A DNA stretch of 64,000 nt from Phyto melanocephala (taxonomy: Eukaryota > Arthropoda > Insecta > Diptera > Rhinophoridae). Position 1 is the stretch's first letter, and every line of letters starts with the position of its first letter. A model generated the notes under the pieces. The model saw nothing but the letters and a program-made list of their open reading frames with translations. It was not told the origin of the DNA and did no database searches. The stretch covers positions 122,089,062-122,153,061 of the forward strand of contig OW799236.1 in the NCBI GenBank assembly GCA_941918925.1, given 5' to 3'. The translations under genes were made by a program, and so were the position numbers. Shown here piece after piece: positions 1-11,110 of the stretch.

Positions 1-138
1 AAATTTTCGATCGCATAATACAGGACTAGTTACCCTGGTACTATTTTAAAGACCGATTTTACAGAAACGACAAATGACTGATGCTTTAAATGTTGAAATT
101 TGATGCTGCAGTCATAAAACATTCAACGAAACATTGTT

Positions 139-400
139 GCAAGGTTAGGTTAGATTAGATTCGGCAGCCGCCCGAAGGCATAGCTCACTTGGGTCCTCCG
201 AGGGTCCCGTTGTGATACCGTAGGCACCAACGCCCGTTCGTCTACGTCCTCTGGCCTTCGTTCCTCAGCCATCCTGTCCTGTTTATAAAGGTGTGGATCT
301 TTTTCAGATCACCTGCGGAAAGACAAGTTTTACTTTCAAGTATTCGCTAACCTAGAATCTGGTGTCTCAGGTCCCCGAATGCAGGACAATTACAAAGTAG
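139..400 (+). repeat. SINE-like or retroposon fragment, moderately GC-rich
   Basis: This block starts with GGTTAGGTTAGATTAG and runs through GGCAGCCGCCCGAAGGC, CTCACTTGGGTCC and TTGTGATACC. It is clearly richer in GC than its surroundings. The word order resembles a dispersed retroposon of calyptrate flies that starts with GGTTAGGTTAGG and contains CTCACTTAG and TTGTGATACC. I cannot define its ends or a target duplication. The insert at 8480-8695 has a similar style, with GGTT repeats on its minus strand. Confidence 0.4.
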
Positions 401-1075
401 ATGAACATTGTTTGCAAAGTGTGTTTTTAGAATTTTGTGACAAAAGAGAACTTTTGTCAATGTGCTAGAGGTAAACATTTGGCGAAAATCATATTTCTGC
501 TCTACATTGGGATCATGAAACTAAATTTGAAAAAGTCACTTTTGTTTATAAACTTAAATTTGCTTGCCATAGGTCACATGTTCTAAATAATGTTTTAACA
601 ATATTGCTATTAAGGCAACTTTTGAAAAAAAAGAAATTATTTTTAGTTCATTTTCTTCGCTTTAAAAAAACCACCCTTTACTTGTGTTTAACTTTTCGTT
701 ACCTAAAACAACAACAAGATCTCAACGTCTTTGAGACACGTTTATGACACTTGAAGTTGATATTGGATGTCTTTATGCGTACTTGGTATGGAATTATTGG
801 TTCATATTCGATGATAATAAATAACCTGCCTAATTTTGTAAGGTTCCATAAAACTTTTTTTCGGACGATTTATCAGTTGTTTATTGTAATAAAATTTATT
901 GATGTCTCCATAAAAAGAACATTGTCCATAATTTTATAAAGTAGAACAAAACTGAAAAATAATAAATAAAAATGAAAAAAGTTTGTAATAAATGAAATTC
1001 TAAAGCTATGTTCACATTAGCCAAATATTTGTCAAAATAGACGCTATTGCCACCCTAGAAAATACACTGTGGTGC
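401..1075. other. AT-rich DNA with nothing recognised
   Basis: No repeat family, splice-flanked coding segment or protein similarity seen; the only open frame (62 codons) is of chance size. Confidence 0.5.
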
Positions 1076-2312
1076 CAAGGGTATGTATAGTTTTGTCAAG
1101 CCTTTTGTTAGTTCTACAATACTTATTTCCGACTTCATAAATTATAGACGAATTCTATGACAGCTTAACAATAAGGGAATCGATTAGGCAATGTCCATCT
1201 GTCCGTGTGTGTCCCTTTTTTTTACCATAAAAATAAAAATTTTTTAGGCCTATGATAATTTATAGACATGTATGCTACTATTTGTAGATATAATATGCAT
1301 CTAGAGTTATTCGTAAGAAAATTTTAGGAAATCGGTTATTAATCGGCAAAGTTATAGGCAAAAATAATGTTTAAACATATTTATATTATATTTTATATTT
1401 TTTTAAATATATAAAGCTCCAAATAAAATTTTGAACACGCTAAGTAGTCTCGAAAGCTATTACTGGGAAAAACTAAGTTATCGGTTTAAAACTAACTGTG
1501 ATATAAGCAAAACAATACAAATGCTTCAATGTTTTTCACAAAATTTACAATCGAAAATCGAATCTTTTAGATTCTGGACATCATAAAACAACGATATGGG
1601 CTTTAAATAAAGTGCATTACCAGTAAAAAAAATACACTGTAAATTAATTTAATATCCATAAAGGCCGCCGCAAAAAAGTGGTATACAATAAATTTATATA
1701 TGGGTCAAATCTAGCAACTAAAAATGTACGCACTTAAACCCGCCAATATTGGAATCAAACAAAAGGGAATGATCAGCAGAATACAGTAAACTATAAAAAA
1801 ATTGGATTTACCAAGATGGCGTTCGAAATAAAATGGCGGGTATATGAATCAAATATAGCATTTACGGCCTTGCCCCTTCAACCACCACAATATTGGCATC
1901 AAGTGAAAGGGCTAGACTAGTAGAATACAGTAAACTATTAAAAATTTTAATACCAAGATGGCGTTCGAAACAAAATGACTGATTTCTGGAAGTTATATAT
2001 TTACGCCTATGCCTCTTGAACTTCCACTGGCATAAAGTGAAAGGGCTTGGCTAGTACAATGTAATAGACTATGAAAAAAGTTAAGATCCAAAATTACAGA
2101 AGAGCCCTCTTAAAAATAGAATTACAAATGAAAGGGCTTAACTAGCGGAATTCAAAGACGGCGTCAGAAATAATAAAGCAAAATGGCATGAAATCTTAAA
2201 TCTAACCTATTAAGGCTAAGCTACGGTTGGCAGTATACCTATATAAATGATCGTGAACGGTATTATCGCATCGGGCATGGCCGAATATATAGAATTCTTA
2301 CTTGTTTTAATC
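1076..2312 (+). repeat. Mini-me-like repeat, long subfamily, old copy
   Basis: The 5' part reads GGGTATGTATAGTTTTGTCA, a decayed GACCCCATAAAGTATA block, then GTCCATCTGTCCGTGTG. The middle carries the long-subfamily block, in which CAAGATGGCG and AAAATGGCGG words recur (1811-1846, 1950-1965, 2151-2191). The 3' end decays from CACGGCCGAATATAGCACTC to CATGGCCGAATATATAGAATTC. The number of mismatches makes this one of the older copies. There is no coding capacity. Confidence 0.8.
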
Positions 2313-3062
2313 ATTTTTTTTAACTTAAACAAATACCACTATTAATCCATTGTATTAATTTGGTGTAAGTAAAATCAAAAGTACCAAAAATATTGGCTTC
2401 ATATATTTGAGCAAATATGTGCCAAATATGAACTTAGCTCTAAAGTCTAGTCTTCTCTAAAGAATAACCTAAATATTTTTTCTAGCACCACATTTATACT
2501 GCTTTAAGTTTTTATATTTGTTTTTTTTTTTACATACAAGAATTAATCATAGTCTTGTGTTCTTTATTTAGTTTTGTGTTTTATCATTTACTTTTCTGCA
2601 GTTGTTATTACGTTGTTTTATAATTTATATTTAATTTTCAAATTAAAACCATTTTACAATTGATTGCTTATCAGCACGACCACAATTCGCAAGTAGGGAA
2701 TTGTGTAAAACCAACCGACAGCATCTAAATGGAATTCGAATTTAGAAAATTGTGGCGACAATCTAAGTTGTTGTTTTTTTTTTTGGTTTCTAAAAAGATT
2801 ACTTGTTTCAGATTTGTAGGTTTATGTAAGTAGTTATTTTTATTTTCAATGTCACCACAAACTCAGAGTCATACAAAGTACGCAGATGTATTTAAAGAAT
2901 TAAAACTCGTGCTAACCACTGGAGAAGTCTAGGCAATGTATAAATCATTTGCCTAATTTTTTTAGATGCCTTGAGGTATGTTCACATTAAAAAAATATTT
3001 AGCGAAATTGAGGTGGTAGCACTACAATGTATAGTTTGTGTCCTTATAAATGAGCGTTTTAT
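2313..3062. other. AT-rich spacer with nothing recognised
   Basis: T-rich low-complexity tracts. I saw no repeat ends and no coding-like segment. Confidence 0.45.
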
Positions 3063-4034
3063 TATACCCTTCACCTGTGGTGCACAAGCTTTGCCATTCC
3101 GTTTGTAATTTCTACAATTTTCATTCCCGACCCCATAAAGTATAAATTTTCTGAAAGCTTATGAATAGAGGAGTCGATTAAGCCCTTACCGTCTGTCCGT
3201 CCGTGTGTTGGTTGAAATCAACTTTTAGAAGCAACCATATTTTCCTCATATCTGTGTATGGTATCAATCTTTTGGAAATATCCGGGAATGAATCGCTATT
3301 GAAATTTAGCACAATCGCCCTATAACTTTCTGAGATATGAGCAAATAGACACGACTGCCTCTGTTTTTTCCCATGTTTTTACCAACAAAATTAAAAATTT
3401 TCAGCCATAGAATTACTTATAGCTACCATTGCTACTATTTATAGATATAATATGCCTCTAGAGATCGGTAAAGTTATAGGCAAAAATTTGTTTTTAAATA
3501 TATATTCTAAAACGAAAATTAATTTTTTTCAGCTTCTATACAACCTAGATAGTCAATATTGGTATCATCTAGCGCAATATAAGCACTATAAAAAAATTAA
3601 AATTCATGTTGGCCGCCACTACAAAATGGCGGACAATAAATTTATATGTGGGTAAAATCTGGTATTTTTAAAATGTAACTTCTTGAACCCCCTCAATTTT
3701 GATATTAAATGAAAGGGCTTGACCAGTAGAAATTTACAACAACAAAAATACAGTAAATTACTAAAAAACGTAAAATCCAAGATGGCGTCTAAAACAAAAT
3801 GGCGGATCAATTTTTTTTAACCCCATCAATATGGGTATCAAATTAAAGGGCTTGACTATTAGAATACAGTTAACTACGTAAAAATTCAAAATAAAGGATG
3901 GCGTCGGAAATAATAAAGAAAAATGGCGTATGACATGATATATAGGTTAAGCTACGATGTGGGATTAAACCTGTGTACATGATGGTGAAGGGCATTATCA
4001 GATTCGTCACGGCCGAATATAGCACTCTTACTTT
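3063..4034 (+). repeat. Mini-me-like repeat, long subfamily, near complete
   Basis: It begins with the 5' hairpin region TACCCTTCACCTGTGG. The core TTCCCGACCCCATAAAGTAT and CTGTCCGTCCGTGTG follow, and the copy ends in CACGGCCGAATATAGCACTC. The middle has paired ATGGCG words at 3608-3634, 3777-3808 and 3894-3930. It aligns along its whole length with the copies at 1076, 34050, 51890 and 62865. This is the best local reference for the long subfamily. Confidence 0.88.
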
Positions 4035-4713
4035 TAAAATTTTTTTATTTTTATTTTAAACAAATTTTAATAATTATTATTGGAAGAAGAATCACAAATT
4101 AATATTAAGCAAAAGAAGTGGCGAGATTTATTTAATCACACATTACCAAATGTGAATAGTATTTAATAGCAGTATCTTGTTTTTTACTAATCGCAATTCT
4201 AATCCTAGGCTGTAAGCTTTTTTTTTTTCTTGGAACTGGCAATTCTGTTTTGAAGGAGCAGTGATTTACAAGTAAATAATTACTTTTATTATATAACCAG
4301 TATGTCGTGTCTCTATATATATCAAAAATATATCATCTATATTTTTAAAAGATTGAGGTTGTAACTTATAAACCACAATAAAGCCCTCTATTGTGGTCGA
4401 ACTAATTAAAACTTTATTTAGTTTTATTTTCAACCAGATGTTCAGTTTTGTTTTTTTTTTTTACTTTGACTTTCGCTTTGATTTTTCTTCATGTTTCTTT
4501 AATGATTATCTCTGGTGTGTGGTTATCATGTCTATGTAAAGAACTTATATATTGTAAGGAAAAAAGTTTAATTCAATTGCACTTGTAAGTGACCTAGTGT
4601 AAGGTTACAGTCCTTGTTGATATTTTTGAAGAAAAAAACCTTTTAAGTCCTAAGGAGCCAGCATCGCTACAGAGTTCAATGTCGACAGTTTTCCTATAAA
4701 GGATTTCTTTCCT
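4035..4713. other. AT-rich spacer with nothing recognised
   Basis: Low-complexity AT-rich sequence with a short TATA-rich run near 4310-4345. No repeat or gene was recognised. Confidence 0.45.
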
Positions 4714-4972
4714 AATATCTGTGGCTTGGAGCTAAAAGGGTCAATGTCACGTTTTTGCTCTTTTGAGTTAATCATTGCATTAGATTTGTTTTCTTACTCT
4801 ATTTCATTATGGTAAAACAGCTAAAGTCATACTTTACCCAGAACAGCTTTATAAATAAAATGCTGGCCAATGTCACTATGAAAGCACCTATAAAAGTTAA
4901 AGTTCAATTCAAGTTTTCTCAAAAGTAAATATTTTGACATTGGCCCTTTTAGCTCCAAGCCACAGATATATA
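4714..4972. repeat. Foldback (inverted-repeat) element
   Basis: The sequence ATATCTGTGGCTTGGAGCTA, AAAGGG and CAATGTCA at 4714-4750 is repeated in reverse complement at about 4933-4972. That gives arms of about 35 bp around a loop of roughly 190 bp. This is the architecture of a small MITE. No transposase is present and no certain target duplication can be called. Confidence 0.7.
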
Positions 4973-5744
4973 TGGTCAAGTTGTTTATTTTTTAAATAGG
5001 AAGACAAATCAGTTAATCATCGCACATTTTGACGTTTTCTGGCTCTTAAAAAATATAAAAATATGTGTCGATACAGCTTTGATTTCAAGGTTTATCCAGT
5101 GAGCCCCCTATGCGACACCATTAATTGATTACACAATTGCAAAACTGAAAATAAGTCTTATCACTAAAGATTTTGTTAAGAAAAATGTTTTCGATCAGCA
5201 GAAAAGTAAACTTTATTAATGTAGTAATTAGAATAGTTATTCCATATGTCGCTCGTGATTTTTGTTTTGCACTTATTCTCAACACTATGGCTTACAGCAG
5301 CTTCATATGTCTCGCTGCAACCTCACAAGTGTATTAATTTGTCTTTTATCAGATACCCCGAATCAAGTGTTTAAATTACCTATAACGGTGTTTGAGTCAT
5401 CTGTTTACGAGTAAACTTTTGTATTTTGAAACAAGAAAACTTTCACTATTTTTATAGTTTTCACAACTAGCGTTCACTGGTTAAAAATTTCTTTGTTTTG
5501 TACTAAATAACACAGGATGACAGCTTTATTCCAGACATTTTATCATTTGACAGTCGACTTACAAATTTTCTACCCGTAGTTGGTCATTTAAACTAAAATG
5601 TCGACAAAAAGGATTAACCAAATTTCAACACAAAAACGTTTTAAATTTTTACACAACTTATGAAATTTTACTCTGTAAATAGTACACAACTTAATTAAAT
5701 ATCGTTTGACCACAAAAGAAAATTCAATAAAAAACACTAAATCA

Positions 5745-5794
5745 TTCGATTGGCAATTAATTCGGTTGCCACAAACGAATCTGTTTTCTGTGTG
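5745..5794 (-). repeat. Terminal piece of a TA-flanked transposon family
   Basis: Read on the minus strand this starts CACACAGAAAACAGATTCG after a TA and continues GTGGCAACCGAAT. It matches the left terminus of the element at 36591-38142. The second end of this copy was not identified. A weak candidate, AACACAGGATGAC, lies near 5510. Confidence 0.6.
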
Positions 5795-5796
5795 TA

Positions 5797-8277
5797 TCCA
5801 CTCTCCAGGTAAATATATCATACAGACAGATAAAATTGCACGGTACTGTATGGGTGTTTAAAAGCTAAATAAGTTTGTCCAAAATTTTATTATTGATTTA
5901 TAAATCCAGCAATAAATATTGCTAATCGATTTGTTTAATTTATTAAAAGTTTATAAAACATAATCTTTATAAAAAAAATATTTGTTTTGTTAACATTTAT
6001 TTTTTAATTTCAAAAATAAAATATTTACCCCCGTTGTCATCAAGAATTTTTAAATTTACAAAAGTCTTAAAAAAAGTTATGTTTGTGTGACTTTTTTTGT
6101 AAAAATTAATTATGAATATTGATGGTAATAATTATAAGAGGAAAGCTATAAAGTCGATGATTGGAAATTTTTATTTTTCAGAATTAATCACAGTTTATAT
6201 AAAATTAAAGCTATTAATTTTTGTACACTTGTTTATATTATTTAGAATTTTTTTTTTTAAGTTTTCATGGTCTTTAACTCACTTTGATTTAATTTTCTTG
6301 GCAAAAGCTTAGACCTCATCATCTGCAACAGCTTCTGGTATTCATGTCCATAGAAAGGAGAGTAAGAGATTTCATATGATCATATGTGCATATGTTTTGT
6401 TTTGTTTTGTTTTCTTTTTTTTTTTTTTTTTGTTGATTAGTTAAAAATATGTTTTGCAGAAATATGGGTCAATTAAATTAAATCCCCTTTTCTTTAGATG
6501 GACATACAAAGCAATTTCAAATGCAAATGCAAATGCACTACACTAAACAACAGGTTTTCAAACTTATTTTTCTTTATATGTTTTGTTGTTTTTTTTTAAT
6601 ATCTTTGTTTAGAAACATTCACCTTGATTTTTGTAATTTTTTTTTTTTTTATTTATTTTATTTTTGTACCGGGTTTGATGTGGTAAAAAAAATAAGGCAC
6701 TTTATTTGATTTTCCTTTCGCTTAATAGAAGAAGAACTTTAAGCCATAATGTTGTTGTATTAAGTGTATATAAAAGCAAAATTTTAAAGCAATTTCATTT
6801 CATTCCTTTTTTTTATTTATTAATTTTTTTTGCAATTTTTTTTTTTATTTTTGTTTGCAATTTTGTAGGGCGCGTTTACCACAGCTTATGGCAAGAAGCC
6901 CTTTTTCCATAAAACAGTTTGTTTTGAAAGTTTTTGGTTTTTTGTTTGTTAAACAGTTTGTAGTTGGTTATTTGTTTATGCCATTACGACAATCATGAAT
7001 AGCTGTTTTCGTTAAAACTCTGCAGACGCGACTGACGAGACATTTCCTTGGCGGCTTTAGCAAAAACCAGACTACTGTTCTTCTAAAAAAGCACCAAAAG
7101 AATTGTTGTATTATTATAGTGTTGTTTCTATTGCTTAAGTTTACTACTACAACAACAAAAACAATAATATTAAAAAAAACGCAGGTGGAAACCAGCAACA
7201 ACGACAACAACAACAATACCAAACACCATTGGCAACTACTACTGGAACTACAACACTAGGCTCAGCAAAATTTAGAAAAAAAAATGAAATAGATTCTAAA
7301 ACGAAGTAACCACAATTATTATTAGTGGGGATTATGTCTGTGTGTATGTATGTGTTTTGATGGGAGGTGGAGGATTATACGGAATAAGGACAATGAATTT
7401 TAAACTATTGTGGCACACGCTTGTTGAACTGACTTACTGACTGACTGCTTGACTCTTATTATTATGATAGTTTTTAGCTGTAGTTTTTCTTTGTGTTTTC
7501 TTTACGTTTCGTTTTTTTTTTTTTGTTTTGCTGACCTAGCACCTTATAAGTTGACTCTTATGTTCACAGCCATTCAGAAGACATTAACGTTATGGAAATT
7601 AAGTCACGCAAATAACAACAAAAACAACATATTAAAGTAATAGGGTCACACCACCTTACCACACCAATAAACACTTGCTACTTGTAACTTAGAGTAGGAA
7701 TTTAGTTTTTGTCTTTTGTTCACTTTATCTGTTGCTTAATTAAAATTTGTATTTGTCTCACTTTATTTATTTTTTTAAATTTTTTTTGGTTTTAGTATGG
7801 AAATCTCTAGAGGATTTAAAATAGTTTTTAGCGTTCGAAATCGTAACTCGTTGATATCGTTGTATTGTGTGGTTTAATCAATTCTAATGTGTACGATCTA
7901 TTTTTTTCTAACATAATGAATGAAAAGATGCCTTCAATTCAATTTCCACCATTGTTTCTCGCCACTGAGTGTTAATTTTATTTTATTTATTTTTTTTTTT
8001 TGTGATTTTTTTTTTTTCTTAATTTGTAGATTAATCGTCATCCGTTTTGAAATTTTTGCTCTCCCTCTCATATTTTATCTTTATTAAATTTATTTTATTT
8101 TACACACATATTTAAGTGTAAAATATTAGTTTTTTTTTTGTGAAATTCGTTTATAACTTTGAGACAGCAACCGACAATGTCTTATCATTTTTAAAAAATT
8201 ATAACAAAAATTTTAAAATTGTAGGGGTTTTTTTTTATCAAATTCCTTGAAACAAACAATGTATTTGAATATCGTAC
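5797..8277. other. Unique-looking AT-rich DNA with homopolymer tracts
   Basis: This stretch has T-rich tracts, (GTTTT)n near 6396-6412 and CAACAACAAC-type runs near 7195-7215. None of the repeat families of this window is present. Short open frames here are T-rich and of chance length. At 6865-6880 a T-rich tract followed by TTTTGTAG resembles a splice acceptor, but the frame behind it closes quickly and matches nothing known. It could be an intron or regulatory DNA of a neighbouring gene. Confidence 0.4.
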
Positions 8278-8479
8278 AAAGGGTGTTTCAGTAAGAATTC
8301 ACTTTTTCTTTTTTAAATAAAAATAAGTATTTTTTGAAATTATGATTTTTTTTATTGGGTCATAGAAAAGAGATTTTCTTATTAAGTATGCAATAACATG
8401 CAAGTCGACTCGGACTTCCATCAAACGAACATTGTCGTAGCTGTCTGGATAGCCGGCACTGGCGGTTAAAAGACACAGA

Positions 8480-8695
8480 CTAGTGGCCAAACATATACTG
8501 GATAGCCTTTCTGCGATATCTGAAGTTGGACTGAATGATCTACTGAGATACTTACCTCACGGCCACGGGATGGATCTAGTACCCTTACTCTTGGATCTAT
8601 TCTGAGATACATTGGAACTGACGAGTGATGTGGTTTGTCAAAACTTGACTGTTGGCGTGCAGTAAACTACCACGTTAACCAACCAACCAACCATG
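8480..8695 (-). repeat. Retroposon-like insert in the mariner relic
   Basis: This segment interrupts the C-terminal part of the transposase. It is richer in GC than its surroundings. Its plus-strand right edge is (AACC)4 at about 8674-8692, so on the minus strand it begins GGTTGGTTGGTTGGTT. The target duplication is not clear. Its style resembles the block at 139-400. Confidence 0.5.
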
Positions 8696-8709
8696 CAATA
8701 GGTTATCCG

Positions 8710-9215
8710 TCAATGGTTCTGTGGCTGTATCTTTCCGACGACGTATTGAATTTTTGATTTGAGTTCAGCAATTGTTTCTGGTTTATTCGCATAAACCCAG
8801 GTCTTCACAAAACTTCAAAGAAAAAAATCGCACGACATTAAATCGCATGATCTTGGAAGGCAGTGTAAATAAGAATTTCTAGAGATAATTTGTTCTGGCA
8901 ATCGTTGTTGGACTAGATGGATTGTATCATGCGTACTATATAACAAACCTCACCATTCTCATGGATTTCACAAGGATTTTCTGAGCCCCGAATTCTACAT
9001 TTTTTTTTGTACTGACGAAGACACTCAAATGAAAATGCGCTTCATCGGTGAACCATTGAACGAATTGCCAGCATTTTCCATGGTCAGCTGGTTTGAGTTC
9101 CAGCGTAAGCTGAATTTTGTACGCATATAGGAGGAGGTCTTTTGTCAAAATTCGCTGTTTGATGTTGTTGAGAACTATGCCGAATTGATGTTTTCGATTT
9201 TTCAGCGACACTCTC
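8710..9215 (-). pseudogene. Mariner/Tc1-like transposase pseudogene
   Basis: The enzyme would cut and rejoin transposon ends in the nucleus using a DDE/D triad. The minus-strand frame from about 9211 contains ILTKDLLLYAYKIQLTLELK and then TDEAHFHL at 9026-9049. That is the family's first catalytic-Asp block, where a KIQLTQELKPADH segment precedes (S/T)DEAHFHL. After frame changes the C-terminal blocks CDLMSCDFFL and WVYANKPETIAELKSKIQ can be read at about 8735-8860. There is no intact start, and an internal stop sits in the DFFLW block, so it cannot make a working enzyme. Identification to superfamily is secure; the subfamily is not determined. Confidence 0.85.
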
Positions 9216-9841
9216 GTTTACAGCAACATTGTTTTCATAAAACAAACCGGTATGTTGACGCACAGAAATCTTACTGTCTATGACCGACTCAGCTTCTTTA
9301 AATTGTTGACCACTTTCTTTAAATGATGCACTTTCTCGACTGAAAATTCTTTAAAAGTTTTTGTTAATAAGTTTTCACAATTTAAAGCAATGTTTTTTCC
9401 TAAAGCACTCTATTTTAATTAATAATCGGAATAAACATATTCGATAGTATCAAAATTTTGAAATGCCAGTTGCACAAAAAAAAATTAAACAAAATCAAAA
9501 AGTGTATTCTTTCTGAGACACCCTTTCGAATACTTAGAACCAGTTAACGAAGAAGAAGCAAATTGAACAAGTGTCTTTTGTTTTTTTATTTGTATATTTT
9601 GTAATATTTTTCTAAGATTGAGTCATTTTTTAATTTAAAAAAAAAAATATTATTTTTCCATTACATGGGTCAAGCAAGCGACATCATTATTGATGAAATT
9701 TAAACATCATAAAATTATCGCAGTGTTATCAAGGATTCATAAACGATGTCTTGTTTAAATTGACCCCTGATTGGAGAAAAATTTGTAACGTTAGAGATTT
9801 GCGTATTTGACCTTTAAGCATATGATAACATTAGTGTTATG

Positions 9842-10104
9842 GCCCCTGCAAACTTATTCTGTAACTCGCTAAAGCTAAATCTCTATCGCTAAAACTCTAA
9901 AAAATATATTGAAAGAATATGTGTTAGCCAAAAATCTGTAAATTTATTTTTTAGGGTTTTAGTGATAGAGACTTAGCCTTAGCATGTTACAGAATGAGGT
10001 TGCAGGGCCGTTTACTTGGAGACTTAGACTACAAAAATCTCTAAATATATTTTTTAGAGTAGCGATAGAGATTTAGCTTTAGCGAGCTACAGAATAAGGC
10101 TGCT
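9842..10104. repeat. Foldback MITE with three related arms
   Basis: The left arm (9842-9911) begins GGCCCCTGCAAAC and contains TTCTGTAACTCGCTAAAGC and AAATCTCTATCGCTAAAAC. It is repeated in inverted orientation at about 9945-10009, ending GTTGCAGGGCC, and again in the same inverted orientation at about 10035-10104. A simple foldback would have two arms; this one has a second right arm appended. There is no coding potential. Confidence 0.75.
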
Positions 10105-10109
10105 GTGGT

Positions 10110-11110
10110 CTATATCCCAAGTATTGGCTTCAGCTTATTTACTTTATACCTTGACTCGAAGTGTTCACTGTGTTAATGTTGAAAATCCCTTTTAATGACA
10201 GACCTCGTTGTTTTGATAATGCTGGAAAATAGTGTCACTTAAATGACACACGTTTTCAGCTTCACAATGTAGGCTCATTTTGAAGCATTTACCATAAAGG
10301 TTGTAGATGTAGCGCTCAAATTGCTACAACAATACTGATATTGAGTTCAAGGATTGTCACGGGCTTATTTACATTTTTTTGCTCCTTCAAATAACCCTAA
10401 AGTAAATAGTCGGGTGCTGAAAAACCTGGCAAACGCGATGGCCAATTAATTTTTGAATTTTTGGAAATAATTTGTTTTTAAAAAAATTAACCTAAAACGG
10501 TTATTGTGTCTCAAGCACTATTTGCAGTTGCCCCATCCTGCCGAAATCATATCTCTGGTCCGTTTTTAAGATCAGGACGTTAAAAATTGTCTATCATAAA
10601 CTGAAACTGCTCTCCATTTACGGTTACAGCTTTTCCGTCTTCATTATCATACCACACTATACACCTACTGGGGTGAATTTGGCGTTGATGAAAGGATTTT
10701 GAATTTCTAGGACTCCATAACCTACAGTTCTGCTTATACCAAACCCATTCTAATTAAAATGAGCTTCATCGCTCATACTCAACTTTGTAATAAAGTTCAT
10801 TTCATTTCTAATCAACTGTTGAAATTTAACAAAAAAATGTATACGTTACTAATTAACTTTTGATTTTAATATGGGAATAACAGTAAACTTTTAAAGTGGG
10901 CAGTGGTAACATGCGAGAGTTCTTAGCTTAGCAGAACGCTTTCTGGGTAGAAGTTTCTGTTGTTCGTTTACACTTTGTTCTACACTTTCAATATTTTCTA
11001 GAGTGTGAATTGAATGTAATCTACTGGTTCCAGACAAATCTCTTACGGTGCCGTGTAGGGTTTGACGATGAACTAAGCAACGAATCTTTGCTTCACAAAC
11101 GATATTCTAT
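10110..11110 (-). pseudogene. Tc1/mariner-like transposase pseudogene
   Basis: The minus strand carries the order of blocks expected for an IS630/Tc1-mariner transposase. First comes an N-terminal DNA-binding region (VRDLSGTSRLHSI, LENIESVEQSVNE at about 10960-11070). Then come SDEAHF at 10756-10778, KAVTVNGE and FMIDNF at about 10580-10640, and FRQDGATA at 10519-10545. A C-terminal block lies at 10200-10330. Stops and frameshifts occur throughout. The C-terminal and N-terminal parts align with the shorter relic at 60060-60650, so both belong to one family. Ends and target duplication were not resolved. Confidence 0.8.

Larger units (their letters stand above)
8278..9526 (-). mobile_element. 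Decayed mariner/Tc1-like transposon (IS630 superfamily)
   Basis: The ends are inverted repeats: AAAGGGTGTTTCAGTAAGAA on the left, and on the right AAAGGGTGTCTCAGAAAGAA read in reverse complement. The 1.25-kb length fits a mariner-type element, although about 215 bp of it is a later insert (8480-8695). The transposase is read from the minus strand and is broken by stops and frameshifts. Confidence 0.85.

Noticed and set aside
6865..6912. Exon behind a T-rich tract and TTTTGTAG
   Set aside because: The frame closes soon after, and similar tracts abound in AT-rich fly DNA.
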